DNA of 64,000 bases from Adiantum capillus-veneris (GCA_014529385.2 CM043962.1:122287970-122351969); one strand, 5' to 3'. Numbered from the stretch's first letter, positions 44,750 through 55,836 are shown. The notes: generated by a model not told the origin, from the sequence alone. A program made the numbers and translations.

Positions 44750-45700
44750 CTTCATGGTTGATTAAAATTCGTACTAGCTTGTGTAGTAATTGGCTCGAGA
44801 GCTGTCTGGACAGGAGGTGATACATTGGAAAATGTCACTTTTTGAAATTCAACCTCTTTTATTGGCTGTCTATGCATCTTAGGCTCATTAAAGACAATAT
44901 CACTGCTACGGATCACTGATCGACTTTTCGAATCCCATAAGTGATAGGCAAATTGACCTTCTACACCATAGCCAATGAAGATGCATTTCTTGGACTTGGG
45001 ATCTAACTTAGCAGGCAACCTTTTCGGTACATGTGCATAAGCTTCACAGCCAAATGTGTGGAGGTTTTCATAAGACAATTTGTGTCCTGACCATAACTCC
45101 AAAGGTACACAAAACTGTAATGAAGCATGTGGTGATCTATTGATCAAGTACACGGCTGTGTATAATGCTTCAACCCAAAATGCTTGCGATAAATTAGCCT
45201 GTGATAGCATAGACATGATCCACTCTTGGATGGTCCTATTCATTCGTCCTCCATACCATTTTGTGCAGGGGTATAAGAAACTGTAAACTCACGCTTAATT
45301 CCCCTACTTGAATAGAAGTTTCTAAACTCTTTGGAGACATATTCTTAACCATTGTCTGAGAGCAAAGCTTTCAACTTATGTTCAGAGTGAGTTTCAACAC
45401 TAGATAAGAACTTCTTGAAGCAAAAAAAGGTATCATCTTTATACTTCACGGCGTAGACCCAAACATGCCGTGTTGCATCATCAATGAATGTAACATAATA
45501 GGACGCACCACCATGGGATTTAGAAGGCATAGAGCCACATAATCACTATGCACAAGCTCTAAGGGTTTTCTTTCTTTGTCAAAAGAATGTGTATGATGTG
45601 TCCGTGTTTGCTTTCCATATTGACATTGCTCACAAAAGGAAAAATAAAAAAATGACAAAGACGGTAACTAGCCCAAACCAGAGAGTGTCTCCATTCCCTT
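44750..45700 (-). pseudogene. pol: Element G integrase
   Basis: Frames 45446-45658, 45345-45530 and 44752-45243. They carry FCEQCQYGKQTRTHH (the CxxC of the zinc module), VTFIDDATRHVWVYAVKYKD (first catalytic Asp), KALLSDNG (second Asp), then MNRTIQEWIMSMLSQANL and FWVEALYTAVYLINRSPH. The end carries GYKLSYENLHTFGCEAY-like sequence and KKCIFIGYG, typical of the copia integrase C-terminus. Frameshifts and a stop break it. Confidence 0.88.
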
Positions 45701-45762
45701 CTTTGACATATGTCCTAACCGGCTATGCCACCTTTGACATATGTCCTAACCGGCTATGCCAC
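45701..45762. repeat. 31-bp exact tandem duplication in element G integrase
   Basis: Units 45701-45731 and 45732-45762 are identical, starting CTTTGACATATGTCC. The unit is not a multiple of three and shifts the frame right after LWHSRLGHMSK, inside the zinc module. Confidence 0.95.
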
Positions 45763-46190
45763 AAAGTAACGGTTGGCTGCTCGGTTATAGAAAGAACACT
45801 GTTTTTATCAGATACATAAAGAGGATAAAGTGAACTAGCTTTAGAACCATGGACTATAATAAGATGACCCTTTGCAACACACCAAGACTGCTGATGATAA
45901 GTAACTTTGTAACCCAAGTCATCAAGATGTCCAACCAAAATCAGATTGCGTGTCAAGGTTGGAACATGACCCACATTATGGATGATAAACTTCACCCCAT
46001 TTTCCATAACCATGGCAATATCACCTATGCCAACATTGTCACAAGAGTAACTGTCACCAAGTATAACATAACAAATGGTTTCCTCGTATGCAGTAAACCA
46101 ATGCCTATGAGGTGCGACATGCAACAAAGCACCCAAATGAAGAATCCATGTATGGGATCCTTCACCACTAACAAGGAGTTCAGCTGGCAT
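45763..46190 (-). pseudogene. pol: Element G protease and pre-integrase region
   Basis: Frame 45723-46190. The retropepsin region reads TWILHLGALLHVAPH where copia proteases have an Asp-Ser-Gly core, so the catalytic Asp is replaced by His. GDIAMVMENGVKFIIHNVGH and PTLTRNLILVGHLDDLGYKV follow, then the pre-integrase motif LWHSRLGHMSK with its two His. Confidence 0.85.
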
Positions 46191-46196
46191 AGAACT

Positions 46197-47164
46197 TTAC
46201 AAAGATAGAGTTTCTTGTGCATCATAAAAGACATCATTATTTTCAGTCAATATATTAATGTCTTGCACATCACTGTCATCCTGAACTATGTTTAGTTCTT
46301 CAATCTTAACCGAACTCTTTGGTTTCTCCTCTTTATCATCATGAACTTTGCTTTTACCTTTGCCCTTCTCTTTGTCACGATTCCAAGCATAACAATCCTT
46401 CTTTATGTGACCAAACTTATCACAATAATGGCATTGAACATTGTGGCAACCACAAGACTTTGATCTACTCTTTGATGCATCTCTATTGCCCACTTTCTTG
46501 GACTCACGTTGCGAAGAACGGCACTTACGCTGCTTATCATCCCTTTGCACATAATGAGCTTCGCCATGATGCGAGCTAGTCATGGTCTTTCAAAGCATCT
46601 CCTTTGACGAAAGTGCACTAGTAACATCATCGTACTTTAGCGTACCATTAGGATCAGAGTTACTAACAGCTGTACAAAAGATATCCCAAGAGGGTGGCAA
46701 TGAACAAAGCAAAAAGATTGCTTTCATCTCATCATCCATGGTCATGTGCTGTGCATGAATCTGGGCAAAAAGAGAATCAAAATCATTGATATGGCTTGCA
46801 ATGCTAGCTGACTCTTTCATACAAAGGTTGAAAAGTTTTTGCATCAGGAAAACCTTATTGCTAGCCATATACTTTTCGTAAGTGTCGCATAATTTCTGCC
46901 ATAAAGCATGAGCAGTCTCGCATTCTAACACTAAAAAGTACACCGACTCACCAAGGTGCAGTCTAATAGTAGACGTGTATAGCTCATCAAGCTCCTCCCA
47001 CTGAAACTGAGTCATGTGCATAACTTCAATTCTAGACGTATAGGCAATAGGCAACTTTTGCTTCTTTTGGACAAGCACATCATGCATTTGGTTCTCCAAA
47101 GCTGAAAATTAGTGCCATCAAACTTCTTTATGTCATAAATGTCATGGTCTTTGCTAGTAGACAT
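46197..47164 (-). pseudogene. gag: Element G gag
   Basis: ATG at 47164 with the copia start (IKKFDGTNFQLW), then a frameshift near 47100. Frame 46590-47099 is copia Gag (ETAHALWQKLCDTYEKYMAS, LFNLCMKESASIASHINDFD, AIFLLCSLPPSWD). An in-frame TGA at 46590 separates it from 46197-46583, which carries CHYCDKFGHIKKDC and a Lys-rich tail. Confidence 0.88.
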
Positions 47165-48304
47165 GGTGACAAAACTACCAAAAGATTCTGGGAAAATTTC
47201 GGCAGAGTCTCCTTTGTATTTGGGACTATGTCAACCAAAATACGAGACAAAATGACCAAATATCTCACTCACAAAGCATAAAAGAGGGAAAAGCCTCTCA
47301 AAAACACACTGTACAGAGACCAATTGAGGCACATAAACTGTCAAACTGACCATAGACCGCCAACTTGGCATCAAAAGCACCTATACCACTCTATACATGT
47401 CCTATGGCGAGGCCTCCTAAGGGATGCTCCGGCTACCTATATCACTGAAGGTATCTCCACGTTTGAGAATACCCCAACTCAATGAAAACATCACGCTATC
47501 AACCCTCAACAATGTAGGTTATGCAGCAAAACGTATAGCCAAGTCTCAAAAATGGCTATCATCCGGACCAAGTCTCAGAAATGGCCGGGACTACCGTACT
47601 AGCCAAAAGATGGCTCCATAAAAGCATACAATGGCAATATCCACAAAGACGTACAAGTCTATCACGATTCTCAAACAGGCACCAAAAGCAAGTGCATGCA
47701 AAGAAATATCCCTGCGGGGAGTCAAACTGCTCTCAAAAGAGCTCAAACACTATCAAAAGTGCCAACATATGCATATACGCATAAAAAAACTACTCCCACT
47801 GGAACCAAAATATTGCAAGCCTGAAACCTGTAGCCTGATTAGTCGATGCTGATGCCATAGTTGAAGAGAAAATCGAGGCTGAGAAGCATAGAGGAAGCTA
47901 ACCAAGCCACTCTATGTACCTGTACCTATACCTGTATCTGTACTTGTAGTCGAAGAAGACAATGTTGTCAAACTCCCACTCTATGTGTGTGTATGAGGCC
48001 ACTGCGAAAGAGGCTACACACTCCCAAATGAGCTGTGGGCTCTCGTAGATGGAAGAGGCTGCAACAATGATACCTGAAACTGGCTATGGAAGCTCTGTAG
48101 CACAAACTACCAAAGGAGGGCTGAAAAATTCAGCTCTTGAACCGTAGCTTGAATGAGGTTTTTGATGGCATGAATGGCTCCAAAAGGGGGGTAAACTGCA
48201 GGACACCTGCTGCTGGAAATGTTGAATTTGCCAATGCCGAAGTCGAAACCCTGTTTGCACTCTTGAAAGTGCACACGTGCGAAAGAAATTTTGGGAATGA
48301 AACA
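47165..48304 (-). other. Element G 5' leader
   Basis: About 1.1 kb between PBS and gag, long for a copia element. Frames are short and on both strands. A short repeat of CAAGTCTCARAAATGGC occurs at about 47541 and 47568. No domain found. Confidence 0.5.
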
Positions 48305-48317
48305 GCTCTGATATCAT
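48305..48317 (-). promoter_or_regulatory. Element G primer-binding site
   Basis: Minus-strand TGATATCAGAGCT directly after the LTR end, one base from the initiator tRNA-Met type TGGTATCAGAGC. Confidence 0.75.
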
Positions 48318-48318
48318 A

Positions 48319-48586
48319 TGAAGGAGAGGAGCTGGGAGCACAGCGGAAGAGGAAGAAGAATATGCACACACACTTACACACACCCCACCATAGCCACACA
48401 CATAGGGGTTGGAGGGGGAGAGCCGTCACACACTATGTGCCCCCTTTCTTTCTTCTCTATCTTATGCATTAAGGCACAATACACATTGTTCTTAGTGTTA
48501 GTGGCTCACAAAAGTGTATAGCTGTAAACTTAGGGTTAATAGCACTTAGTGATGGGTTGTCGTCCACATGGCCATTAAACCTAACG
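48319..48586 (-). repeat. Element G 5' LTR
   Basis: 268 bp, same ends as the 3' LTR except that the first base pair is CG rather than TG on the minus strand. Its outer end runs into a second LTR fragment. Confidence 0.85.
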
Positions 48587-48690
48587 AGAGGATTCGGGAG
48601 CACTGCGGAAGCAGAAAAGAATACGCACACACAGTCACACACACACCACCATATCCACACACACATGGGTTGGAGGGGGAGAGCTGTTGG
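48583..48690 (-). repeat. Second partial G-type LTR
   Basis: GAGAGGATTCGGGAGCACTG and the following CA-rich part and GGTTGGAGGGGGAGAGC repeat the terminal third of the G LTR. It is joined to the 5' LTR at GAGAGGATT, which may reflect LTR-LTR recombination or a neighbouring older copy. Confidence 0.75.
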
Positions 48691-51218
48691 AGAGGGGGAA
48701 TGGGGAAATATGCCCGGCACAAACACAAGGGCCACTCTATAGCTCAGGGTATTCACAGCACCCCTATCCTCTCAGAAAACACCTTCAAAGAAACACTTTA
48801 CACTAGCAGACCACCGTCTGCTCAATTTCCACTGCTCACACACTCCAAAAACCCACCAGACAACGCACACCTACTACCACTGCCTGTCTCCACCCTTACA
48901 CACACTCACAACCAATCAATCTCACTCTCTCACACAAAACATCGTCGGTCCAGGGGGGTACACACATCCACATAGCCGGCATCGAGGGGAAATGTGAAAG
49001 TAGGAGAAAGAGAAGGGGGGAAGGGGAAACAAAAGCAAGAGGGGGCAACGATGGCTTGATTGCACTTCAAAAAACATGTACACTGGCCTGCACTGCCATC
49101 ACCATCGCCATTTTTAAGAAAAAGTTACAAAGGGTCTAGCTTGCTAGAGAACTCCACTTTGCAGGCTTCAAACGACACCCAAAAGGCCAGGAAAAAAGCC
49201 CTTAATTTGATCCAATTTTGACTTTTATAGGGGGGCCTTTAATTTGGGAATTTACACTTTAATTGGTCCACCTGGCACCTTCCACCTAGCACCTTGAATT
49301 GGAATTTTTGGGAAAGGGGGCACTGCCTTGCTCTATCTGCTCTCTTCTTCTCTCTTTTACACTTGAGGGGGGGGGGGGGGGGGGGCATTAGCGATGTTGC
49401 TATTGCCCCTTGGCTTTTTTCATTTTTTATTTTTTATGTTTCATTTTTTACCCCTTTGTGGGCTTAACCTTACACTGCTCTATTGGCTTGACTTTGACTC
49501 TCTCTCTCTCTATCCGACTCCTCCTTTGCCCCCTTTTGGCCTTGGCCTTCATTTTTGCCCTTTCATTTGGCTTGGCTTCAACCTTGCCCTTACCTTTGGT
49601 TTGTCCTTTGCTTTGCCCGGACGGCCCTTGAAGTGGGCGGGCTCTCTTTCTTCTTTCCTCTATGCTCCTTGTCGGCTGCGGGAACCCATCCCTTTGCACC
49701 TAACCCCTCGGCCAAACTGGCCCTTGCTTCACCTCTGTGGGACGAACCTCTTTCATGAGGGGGGGAGGCAATAGCGAGGTCGCTATTGCCCTCCCTCTCT
49801 TTCTCAAAATTTTGGGGCCCCAAGGGCCGCGGGATGCCACCATTAACCGGGTCTGCCACATCATCAGTCGAGCCACCTTGGCGGGCGCCACCGCGCCTTC
49901 TGCTCTCTCGCACGGGTGCACCACCTGCGCCACCCTGAAAAACTGGCCAAAACCGCCTCTGTCTCCGCCCTGATGGGCTGTGCGGTACATGCCACAACGC
50001 CCATTGGGTGGAAGCCATCGCCATGAGCTCACTCAAGCTTTGTCCACGTTTGTGATGCCAATGGTAAGGCACGCTCTAGCTCAAATACCCCTTGCTCGTG
50101 TAGTCCGGCTCCCCATGTGGGATTTTGCCTCTGCCACATGGCGGCTGCCAGTCAAAGGGCCTCTTAAGCCCACAAAAAAGTCCTCATCGTTTCTCACCAA
50201 AAGCTTCAATTTTTTTTTGGAACCTGCTTGATCGACTGTCACCCGGTGCTCAAGGGCCCCATGGTTACCCGGTAAAGATCCACCAAAAGCCCACATTCTA
50301 GACTTCAAGCATACATAACAAATCTACAAACCGACTTCGTCGTGGCCTTGAACGGGGCATCCCAAACTGGAAGAAAATCATCTGGCCCTTCACAATCGCC
50401 CCAAGCTGCCAACTTCAATTGGTCATTTCCGCGCCCCGACCTCAGATTCACATGCCGACGACTCCGACTAGCTCCACATAGTGCACACCATCCACGAGAC
50501 ACCTGGCGTGCTCCAGAAAACACCAGATGGTGCATCCTTTGATGCCACCAAATGGGCCCAAACTTGGCCCCCGACCAAACTTCTATTGGCCATAACTTGC
50601 TATCCAGAGCTTTGATTTGCGATCCGAGAAGACCGGCATGCTCCACAACTAGAACACTACTCATGTATATACTGACATCAGCCCGGGCCACCTGTTCCCA
50701 ACTGCCCTGTCCGTCGGGGATCTGCTACACACTCCAACTTTAAACTTCAGTATCTTGCACATCGGGGCTCCGTTTGACGAGCCGTCTAGACCGGCTTCTA
50801 GAGCACACTGAAAACTACACTCTAGGACACTGACTTGGCACTTTGAACACCTTGACCTTCCATCACATCTGGACTATCTCGCAGCACTTTTGGCCTAAAA
50901 AGCCGCTTTAAGCATACATTCCCGCTATCCTTTGGATGCCTAGGGCCTTGACACCTGCCCTAGCGTTCTGCACTACACTTGCCTGCCGCATTTGCCTGGC
51001 ATAGACCACCTCCTAGCTTCGACCAAATTTGGCTGTACCATCATTGCCCAGCCCCCTCGTCGAACATTTATGTTCGACCAAAATCATATGTACAAAACTT
51101 TAAAATAAGCACACCAAATTGACGATTTAAAGCACTCGCAAAACCATAACTGTATGTACAAGCTATATACAAATGCTTCATCTTCTTTCCCTCGCACACT
51201 GCATGCCTTAGGTGGGTT
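48691..51218 (-). repeat. Putative 3' LTR of element F
   Basis: Lies beyond the minus-strand polypurine tract AAGGGGGGTGGGG (51219-51232). GC-rich and non-coding, with a G-run at 49367-49385 and GT-rich sequence near 48850-48950. The block 49740-50150 shows ordered similarity to 38150-38620 in inverted orientation. Long frames (for example 49590-50072) overlap on both strands and lack domains. The LTR start and end are not resolved. Confidence 0.45.
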
Positions 51219-51243
51219 CCCCACCCCCCTTGACTATAATTTG

Positions 51244-51470
51244 CTACACTTCAAGCACTAAATCCCTCTCGAAATACAGTTTGAGTCGCACACCATTCAC
51301 CCTGTTCCTAAGAAGCTTGCCATTTGCTCTTACCAGTTGATAGGTCCCATTCGGAAAGGCTTTCTTCACTTTATATATATATGGACCTGTCCACTTCTTC
51401 TTGAAATTCTTCTCGAATGTGAAATCCAGGTAGCTTTCATTGTCAAAGAGTTGGCGGTCTTGCCAGGAAG
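51244..51470 (-). pseudogene. pol: Element F integrase C-terminal domain
   Basis: Codes NESYLDFTFEKNFKKKWTGP, KKAFPNGTYQLVRANGKLLR and NRVNGVRLKLYFERDLVLEV, then a stop. This is the SH3-like integrase end of plant Ty3 elements. It is joined upstream to the duplicated leader segment; the rest of pol is missing. Confidence 0.8.
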
Positions 51471-51611
51471 GTGCCGGGCCTCTAGCTGTGAGGGTTTGTG
51501 GGGAGAATGTGAAGCTTTTCACTTAAGCAAGCTTAGGGTTTGTAGCAAATACATTGTGTATAGCCATTGGAATCTTACACCCAGACACACAGATACGCAC
51601 ATGTGAAACCC

Positions 51612-51824
51612 TCAAAACAAAACAAAGATGAAAACATCAAGGCTTTGATCGTATCTAATCAAAGGTAAGATGAAAGGGTTCACGGATGCATTTATAACAG
51701 CAAGTCATTGTGCTCCAAATAGACTGCGAATGGTTCTTTGAAACTGTAACTTAGTGCTTACAAAGATGTAGATATTTTGCCTAGCGATAGGAGTGAGCCG
51801 CGTGTACAAGTCTTCTTGGTTCAT
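51612..51824 (-). pseudogene. Element F type I micro-ORF, copy 2 (one stop)
   Basis: ATG at 51824. NQEDLYTRLTPIARQNIYIF and STKLQFQRTIRSLFGAQ, then a TGA, then INASVNPFILPLIRYDQSLD and VFIFVLF. Clearly homologous to D type I. Confidence 0.75.
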
Positions 51825-51852
51825 AGTAATATCAAGAAACAAGACTCAACCC

Positions 51853-52020
51853 CTAGAGGAGAATAAATATGTGCACATCGAAAGAATTAGAGTAGTCTAG
51901 TAGTGGCAAAATAAGAGGATGTGGAGAAAGAAGAATTTCTTGCAGTCTTTCCGGCCCAAAGAGAAACACAATTCTCTGTTGGAAGTGGATTTTACGTCTA
52001 ATCTTTAGGTTGTTGTTTTT
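51853..52020 (-). pseudogene. Element F type II micro-ORF, copy 2 (5' truncated, fused to gag)
   Basis: From about 52013 down it codes RKIHFQQRIVFLFGPERLQE and DYSNSFDVHIFILL, the type II C-terminal two thirds. Upstream it is fused at ATTAG to the end of the gag at 52003-52842. Confidence 0.78.
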
Positions 52021-52842
52021 GCCTTGAAGATGGTGCCAATGGTTGCCCCTTCTCTTCAAGCTTTGTAAGTTTTACTTTTAAATCCCTCATACCTTTCACA
52101 AGCTCATCTACTACAACGTCATCAACTTTTGGGAGTATAAAGGAAGAAGGCTTTACCATCTTTTCATAAGCTGCGGAGGTAGATGGTGCACTACCAACAA
52201 CCATCTTATCCCATCTCCTTTCGCGCTTGGCAAGTAATGAAACAGCAGCTTCAACTTCGCTCCAATCTGTCTTCAATCCTTGCTCAACATCTTTGTCCTC
52301 AAGAAGTAGCTCCAACTGCTCTTGGAGCTCCTTTCTTGTTGCTTGTAGGAAGAGCTCTGTCTTTTCTGAGTCGAGTGTGGCCTTCTCTGTCCTTGTGAGT
52401 TGAGCATATCGCCGCTCAAAATCCCTGAGTAGCTCTGTTGGAGAGAGCCCGTCCTTTGGCTTGGCTACCCACTCCAGGAAAGTTCTCTTTGTTACTCTCT
52501 CAGAGTCCTCCATGAAATACTCCTCCTTCATCGCTAGCTTGAACTCCTCCCAATTTCTTCCATGCTCATTCATATTCCTCTCACATGCTCTCTAATCTCG
52601 GGAGTCACAACAAGATCAAAGCTTTGGAGCATCTCATCTTCTGGCACACGATGCAACTCCATCTCCTTTACATAGCCAAGAAGATACTTTGTCACATCTT
52701 TCCCATTAAACTGATCCATTTTGTGCACCACTTCTTGAATAGCTTTGGTTGCTGACACTTCTCGTCTTTCTGTAGCATGCTGTTGTTGCATAAACAAGGC
52801 AAATGCTTGAAACATTTGCATTGTAGCGGGATCAAAAGGCAT
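52003..52842 (-). pseudogene. gag: Element F Gag of a second type
   Basis: Two frames with a shift near 52570. MPFDPATMQMFQAFALFMQQ starts the first, which includes VHKMDQFNGKDVTKYLLGYV and MELHRVPEDEMLQSFDLVV. The second holds HGRNWEEFKLAMKEEYFMED, then a long Glu/Lys-rich coiled-coil-like part ending SSRQKQQPKD. It differs from the D, E and C Gag proteins and has no zinc knuckle before it is cut at the junction. Confidence 0.75.
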
Positions 52843-52889
52843 ACCTTGCTGCTACCGATGATGATCACCCATGGTTGAAGTAGCTTGCA

Positions 52890-53112
52890 GATCCCCACTA
52901 ACTCACCCTGACAAACTTCGCGTCGGGTTCACCAAAAAGTGTGTCAAAGAGTTGGCGGTCTTGCCAGGAAGGCACCGGGCCTCTAGCTGTGAGGGTTTGT
53001 GGGGAGACTGTGAAGCTTTTCACTTAAGCAAGCTTAGGGGTTGTAGCAAATACATTGTGTATAACCATTGGAATCTTACACGCAGACACACACATACGCA
53101 CACGTGAAACCC
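52890..53112 (-). other. Leader segment between micro-ORFs and gag in F
   Basis: GT-rich, then a segment (about 53045-52945) repeated at 51545-51447. It ends TTTGGTGAACCCGACGCG, which either codes FGEPD (as in the D Gag start) or resembles a PBS; unresolved. Confidence 0.4.
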
Positions 53113-53325
53113 TCAAAACAAAACAAAGATGAAAACATCAAGGCTTTGATCGTATCTAATCAAAGGTAAGATGAAAGGGTTCACTAATGCATTTAGAACA
53201 GCAAGTTGTTGTGCTCCAAATAGACTGCGAATGGTTCTTTGAAACTGTAACTTAGTGCTTACAAAGATGTAGATATTTTGCCTAGCGATAAGAGTGAGCC
53301 GTGTGTACAAGTCTTCTTGGTTTAT
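53113..53325 (-). pseudogene. Element F type I micro-ORF, copy 1 (start lost)
   Basis: Open throughout, ending SLDVFIFVLF, but the ATG of copy 2 is ATA here (53323-53325). Sequence otherwise nearly as copy 2, without its internal stop. Confidence 0.72.
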
Positions 53326-53354
53326 AGTAATATCAAGAAAGCAAGACTCAACCC

Positions 53355-53575
53355 CTAGAGGAGAATAAATATGTGCACATCGAAAGAATTAGAGTAGTCT
53401 AGTAGTGGCAAAATAAGAGGATGTGGAGAAAGAAGAATTTCTTGCAGTCTTTCCGGCCCAAAGAGAAACACACAATTCTCTGTTGGAAGTGGATTTTACG
53501 GCTAATACAAACGTTAATTCTAATATGTTGCACAAAGTGAAAGGGTTGAAAAGTCGCACCATCGGGGTTATTCAT
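53355..53575 (-). pseudogene. Element F type II micro-ORF, copy 1 (frameshifted)
   Basis: ATG at 53575. N-terminal FQPFHFVQHIRINVCISRKI and FQQRI, then a two-base insertion (ACAC expansion near 53469) shifts the frame; the C-terminal half remains readable in the next frame. In F, type II precedes type I, the reverse of D. Confidence 0.75.
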
Positions 53576-53689
53576 CTAAGAAATCTCAGAAAGCAGTCAA
53601 AACAATGGAGGAAAGAGATAAGAGAGACAACCAACACACAAAGACCCACACAAGCTTAATCCAAATAAGTGAAGAACACCTCAAGACTT

Positions 53690-54150
53690 GTGGTATTGTA
53701 GCCAATTTGATGAAGTAGATGATGTGTAGTAGTCCCCAACACCGTTTGCAAGCCACCACCAATGCGTCTTTATTGATGAAAGAAGGTTACATAGAGTGTA
53801 TGAGTATTACAAGTGAGGAGATAGAAGGCTTGAGGCATGAAGTAGCAAGCTCAAGATGTGTTGGGCTGAGATTGAGAGAGAGTTTTCCTCACGGAGATGG
53901 CTAGGAGGTTGGGTGATGGCTTGATAGAGTGGCTTGATTATGGGGATTGCTTGAGCGATTGGTTGCTTGATGATCAAGTGAGGAGCAAAAGGCTCTTTTT
54001 ATAGGTGATATTGCCTCTTGAAGAAGACATTTTCTTAGAAATATCCAAGGGATTTTTGCGACAAGTGTCTCCCTTTTCAAAAATATCTTGAAATTATCTT
54101 CAAAGTTTCTGTAAGGTCTCTGACCCCGATCAAAAGAGCACCATTGTACC
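53690..54150 (-). repeat. Probable 5' LTR end of element F (promoter and R-U5)
   Basis: Minus-strand TATA box CTATAAAAAG at 53995-54004 and AATAAA at 53769-53774, spaced as in an LTR R region. The LTR end would be near CTTCATCA at about 53705. No clear second copy at the 3' end, so this is tentative. Confidence 0.45.
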
Positions 54151-55665
54151 ATGAAATGAACATAATGGAATAAGTTACTATTTTTAGCAGTTTTTCAAAT
54201 TCTGTCAGTGTCATGATGTTTAGAATGTTTTAAGGCTTCGAAATGTGAATTAAAATAATTTTTGTAAAAAAATTCCAAAAATAGAAAGTTTTTGGTCGCT
54301 CGACCCGTCTAGTTTTGACCGTCTCAAAAAACTGCACCCGTACCCCGAATTTGAAAAAAATGCATTTTCGGACCACGGGGGGGCTGCTAAATATGGCAGG
54401 TACTCGGTCCAGTACGTCTTAGTTAGAGCTCCGTATAGCAATTTACGGCGTCAAAATCCGACTTGTATGACCCGTTTTAGCCTCAAACCAATTTTTCATA
54501 AAATTGTCCGGGGAGGCACTCGGGGCCCGGGGCTGTGTGGGAACAGGTTCCAGCCACTCCAGACTAGCTTTAGCAGCTAGGGGGCGCCCTCTTGCCTTGT
54601 GGGAGTCTTTCGGAAGTTTCCAAGCTTGCAACTAAGTGTGAGAACCAGTTAACTAAACCAATTGGACACTTGGTGGGTAGGCAACTAGACTTGCCATGCA
54701 AGGACTGAGTGCTCACTCAGATGCTTATAGTAGCACAAATCGATTTTCAGCCTGTAGGAGCCTATTTAAAGGCCTACTCACACACACACACACGCACACA
54801 TACATGCTCACACACACACCCAGTGCACATACACACCTACACACACCTTGGGGAGGTGCTGCCAGTACACACACCTTTTGAAGAAGAATCAAGGAGGGAG
54901 GTGCTGTCGAATCCTCGCCTCAAGAAGCTCGTTTAGATCAGAGAATTGAGAAGATTATCAGCCCTTAATCACGGTAACCACGGTTTAATTAATGCCTTCT
55001 GTAAATTCTCTTCATTACCATCTAAATTCCTCGTCTATTATTCTTATTCCTAGTCATAATTCTCTATAATTACTCTCTAATTTCTCCTCAACCATATTCT
55101 ATTATGCAATCATCATCCCATAGCTGAATTATCAGCCATTCATCACTCTTAATTAATGATTAAGTGCATGATTATTAGAATTTTCTCTCTCTAGGTAGCA
55201 TAGTAATTAATCGATAAGCCGGTAATTGTGTAGATTGATGAGAATCACTCTTTCTGTCACTCATCAATATTGTAGCTAAATTAAATTCATTTATCTTATG
55301 CATTAAGATGTAATTAAGGGAAAATTAATCCGTCATTAAGTCTCTAAGAGTTGACTTTTCTTACACCTATGCATAAGGTGAATCTGCACCATGTATTTGC
55401 TAGGAAAGAGATTAATCATACTTAATTCATCTCTCTGGTAATTCCTTAGTGAAATCCTATTATTCTTAATCATGTAAGCCGAGTAATTATCTTTAGATCC
55501 GGTTCCTATAGGATTATGTGTCATCCATAATGATTGCTATATGAAAAATCTAGACCTCTCATATAGGAGGGATTAATTGATGTTGCTAATCTATCTATTG
55601 GGTGGTTATGACGCTTGTGAACCTTAGCTTTTTCTCCAAGCTAATTATTTAAAGTAGTGATTAAA
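54151..55665 (+). repeat. Probable LTR and leader of element J
   Basis: Contains a plus-strand TATA-like CCTATTTAAAGG at 54761-54772, a (CA)-rich tract at about 54778-54845 just downstream, and a long AT-rich leader with many TTAATTA motifs (55000-55600). No gene until 55666. Pairing with the LTR start at 63730 is only weakly supported. Confidence 0.35.
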
Positions 55666-55836
55666 ATGGTTCCGGTTAAGAGAACTCGCTTCGATGGTGC
55701 CCACGACCGCGAGGCAGGAACAAGCAATGCCAATGGAAAGGGAAAAGCTCCCATGGAGGAACAAATACCGGTCATCTCACGGGCCATCGACGAAGAAATG
55801 GAAGAGGTAGGTCATAATTTCATTCAAGCTGTTTAA
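55666..55836 (+). CDS. Short ORF, possible gag start of element J
   Basis: 56 aa from ATG at 55666, charged and hydrophilic: MVPVKRTRFDGAHDREAGTS, NGKGKAPMEEQIPVI, then AIDEEMEEVGHNFIQAV. The codons for EEV end in GAGGTAGGT, a good plant splice donor, so it could be a first exon. It follows a long AT-rich leader. No homologue recognised. Confidence 0.35.
   Translation: MVPVKRTRFDGAHDREAGTSNANGKGKAPMEEQIPVISRAIDEEMEEVGHNFIQAV

Larger units (their letters stand above)
40800..48586 (-). mobile_element. Element G: Ty1/copia retrotransposon, degenerate
   Basis: Minus-strand order 5' LTR (48586-48319), PBS, gag with CCHC knuckle, protease, integrase, RT and RNase H, polypurine tract, 3' LTR (41134-40800). 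Integrase before RT is the copia order. RT is split by element H. Stops, a 31-bp duplication and a lost protease Asp show it is inactive. No clear target duplication; the outer end of the 5' LTR runs into another partial LTR. Confidence 0.92.
51219..53580 (-). mobile_element. Element F internal region, mosaic Ty3/gypsy
   Basis: Read downward: type II and type I micro-ORFs, leader segment, a Gag of another type, then again the end of type II, type I, the leader segment, integrase C-terminus and polypurine tract. The segment 53575-52945 recurs in part at 52020-51447. The junctions carry short shared sequences, so the region was built by recombination or template switching. Confidence 0.7.

Noticed and set aside
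49394-50691. Several 70-160 codon ORFs on both strands, some Pro/Leu-rich
   Set aside because: They overlap each other in opposite strands in GC-rich LTR sequence, have no domain and no counterpart in the related block at 38150-38620.
52922-52945. Possible PBS TGGTGAACCCGACGCG in F
   Set aside because: It fits the spacing of a PBS but lies after the micro-ORFs rather than before them and can be read as coding FGEPD; left unassigned.
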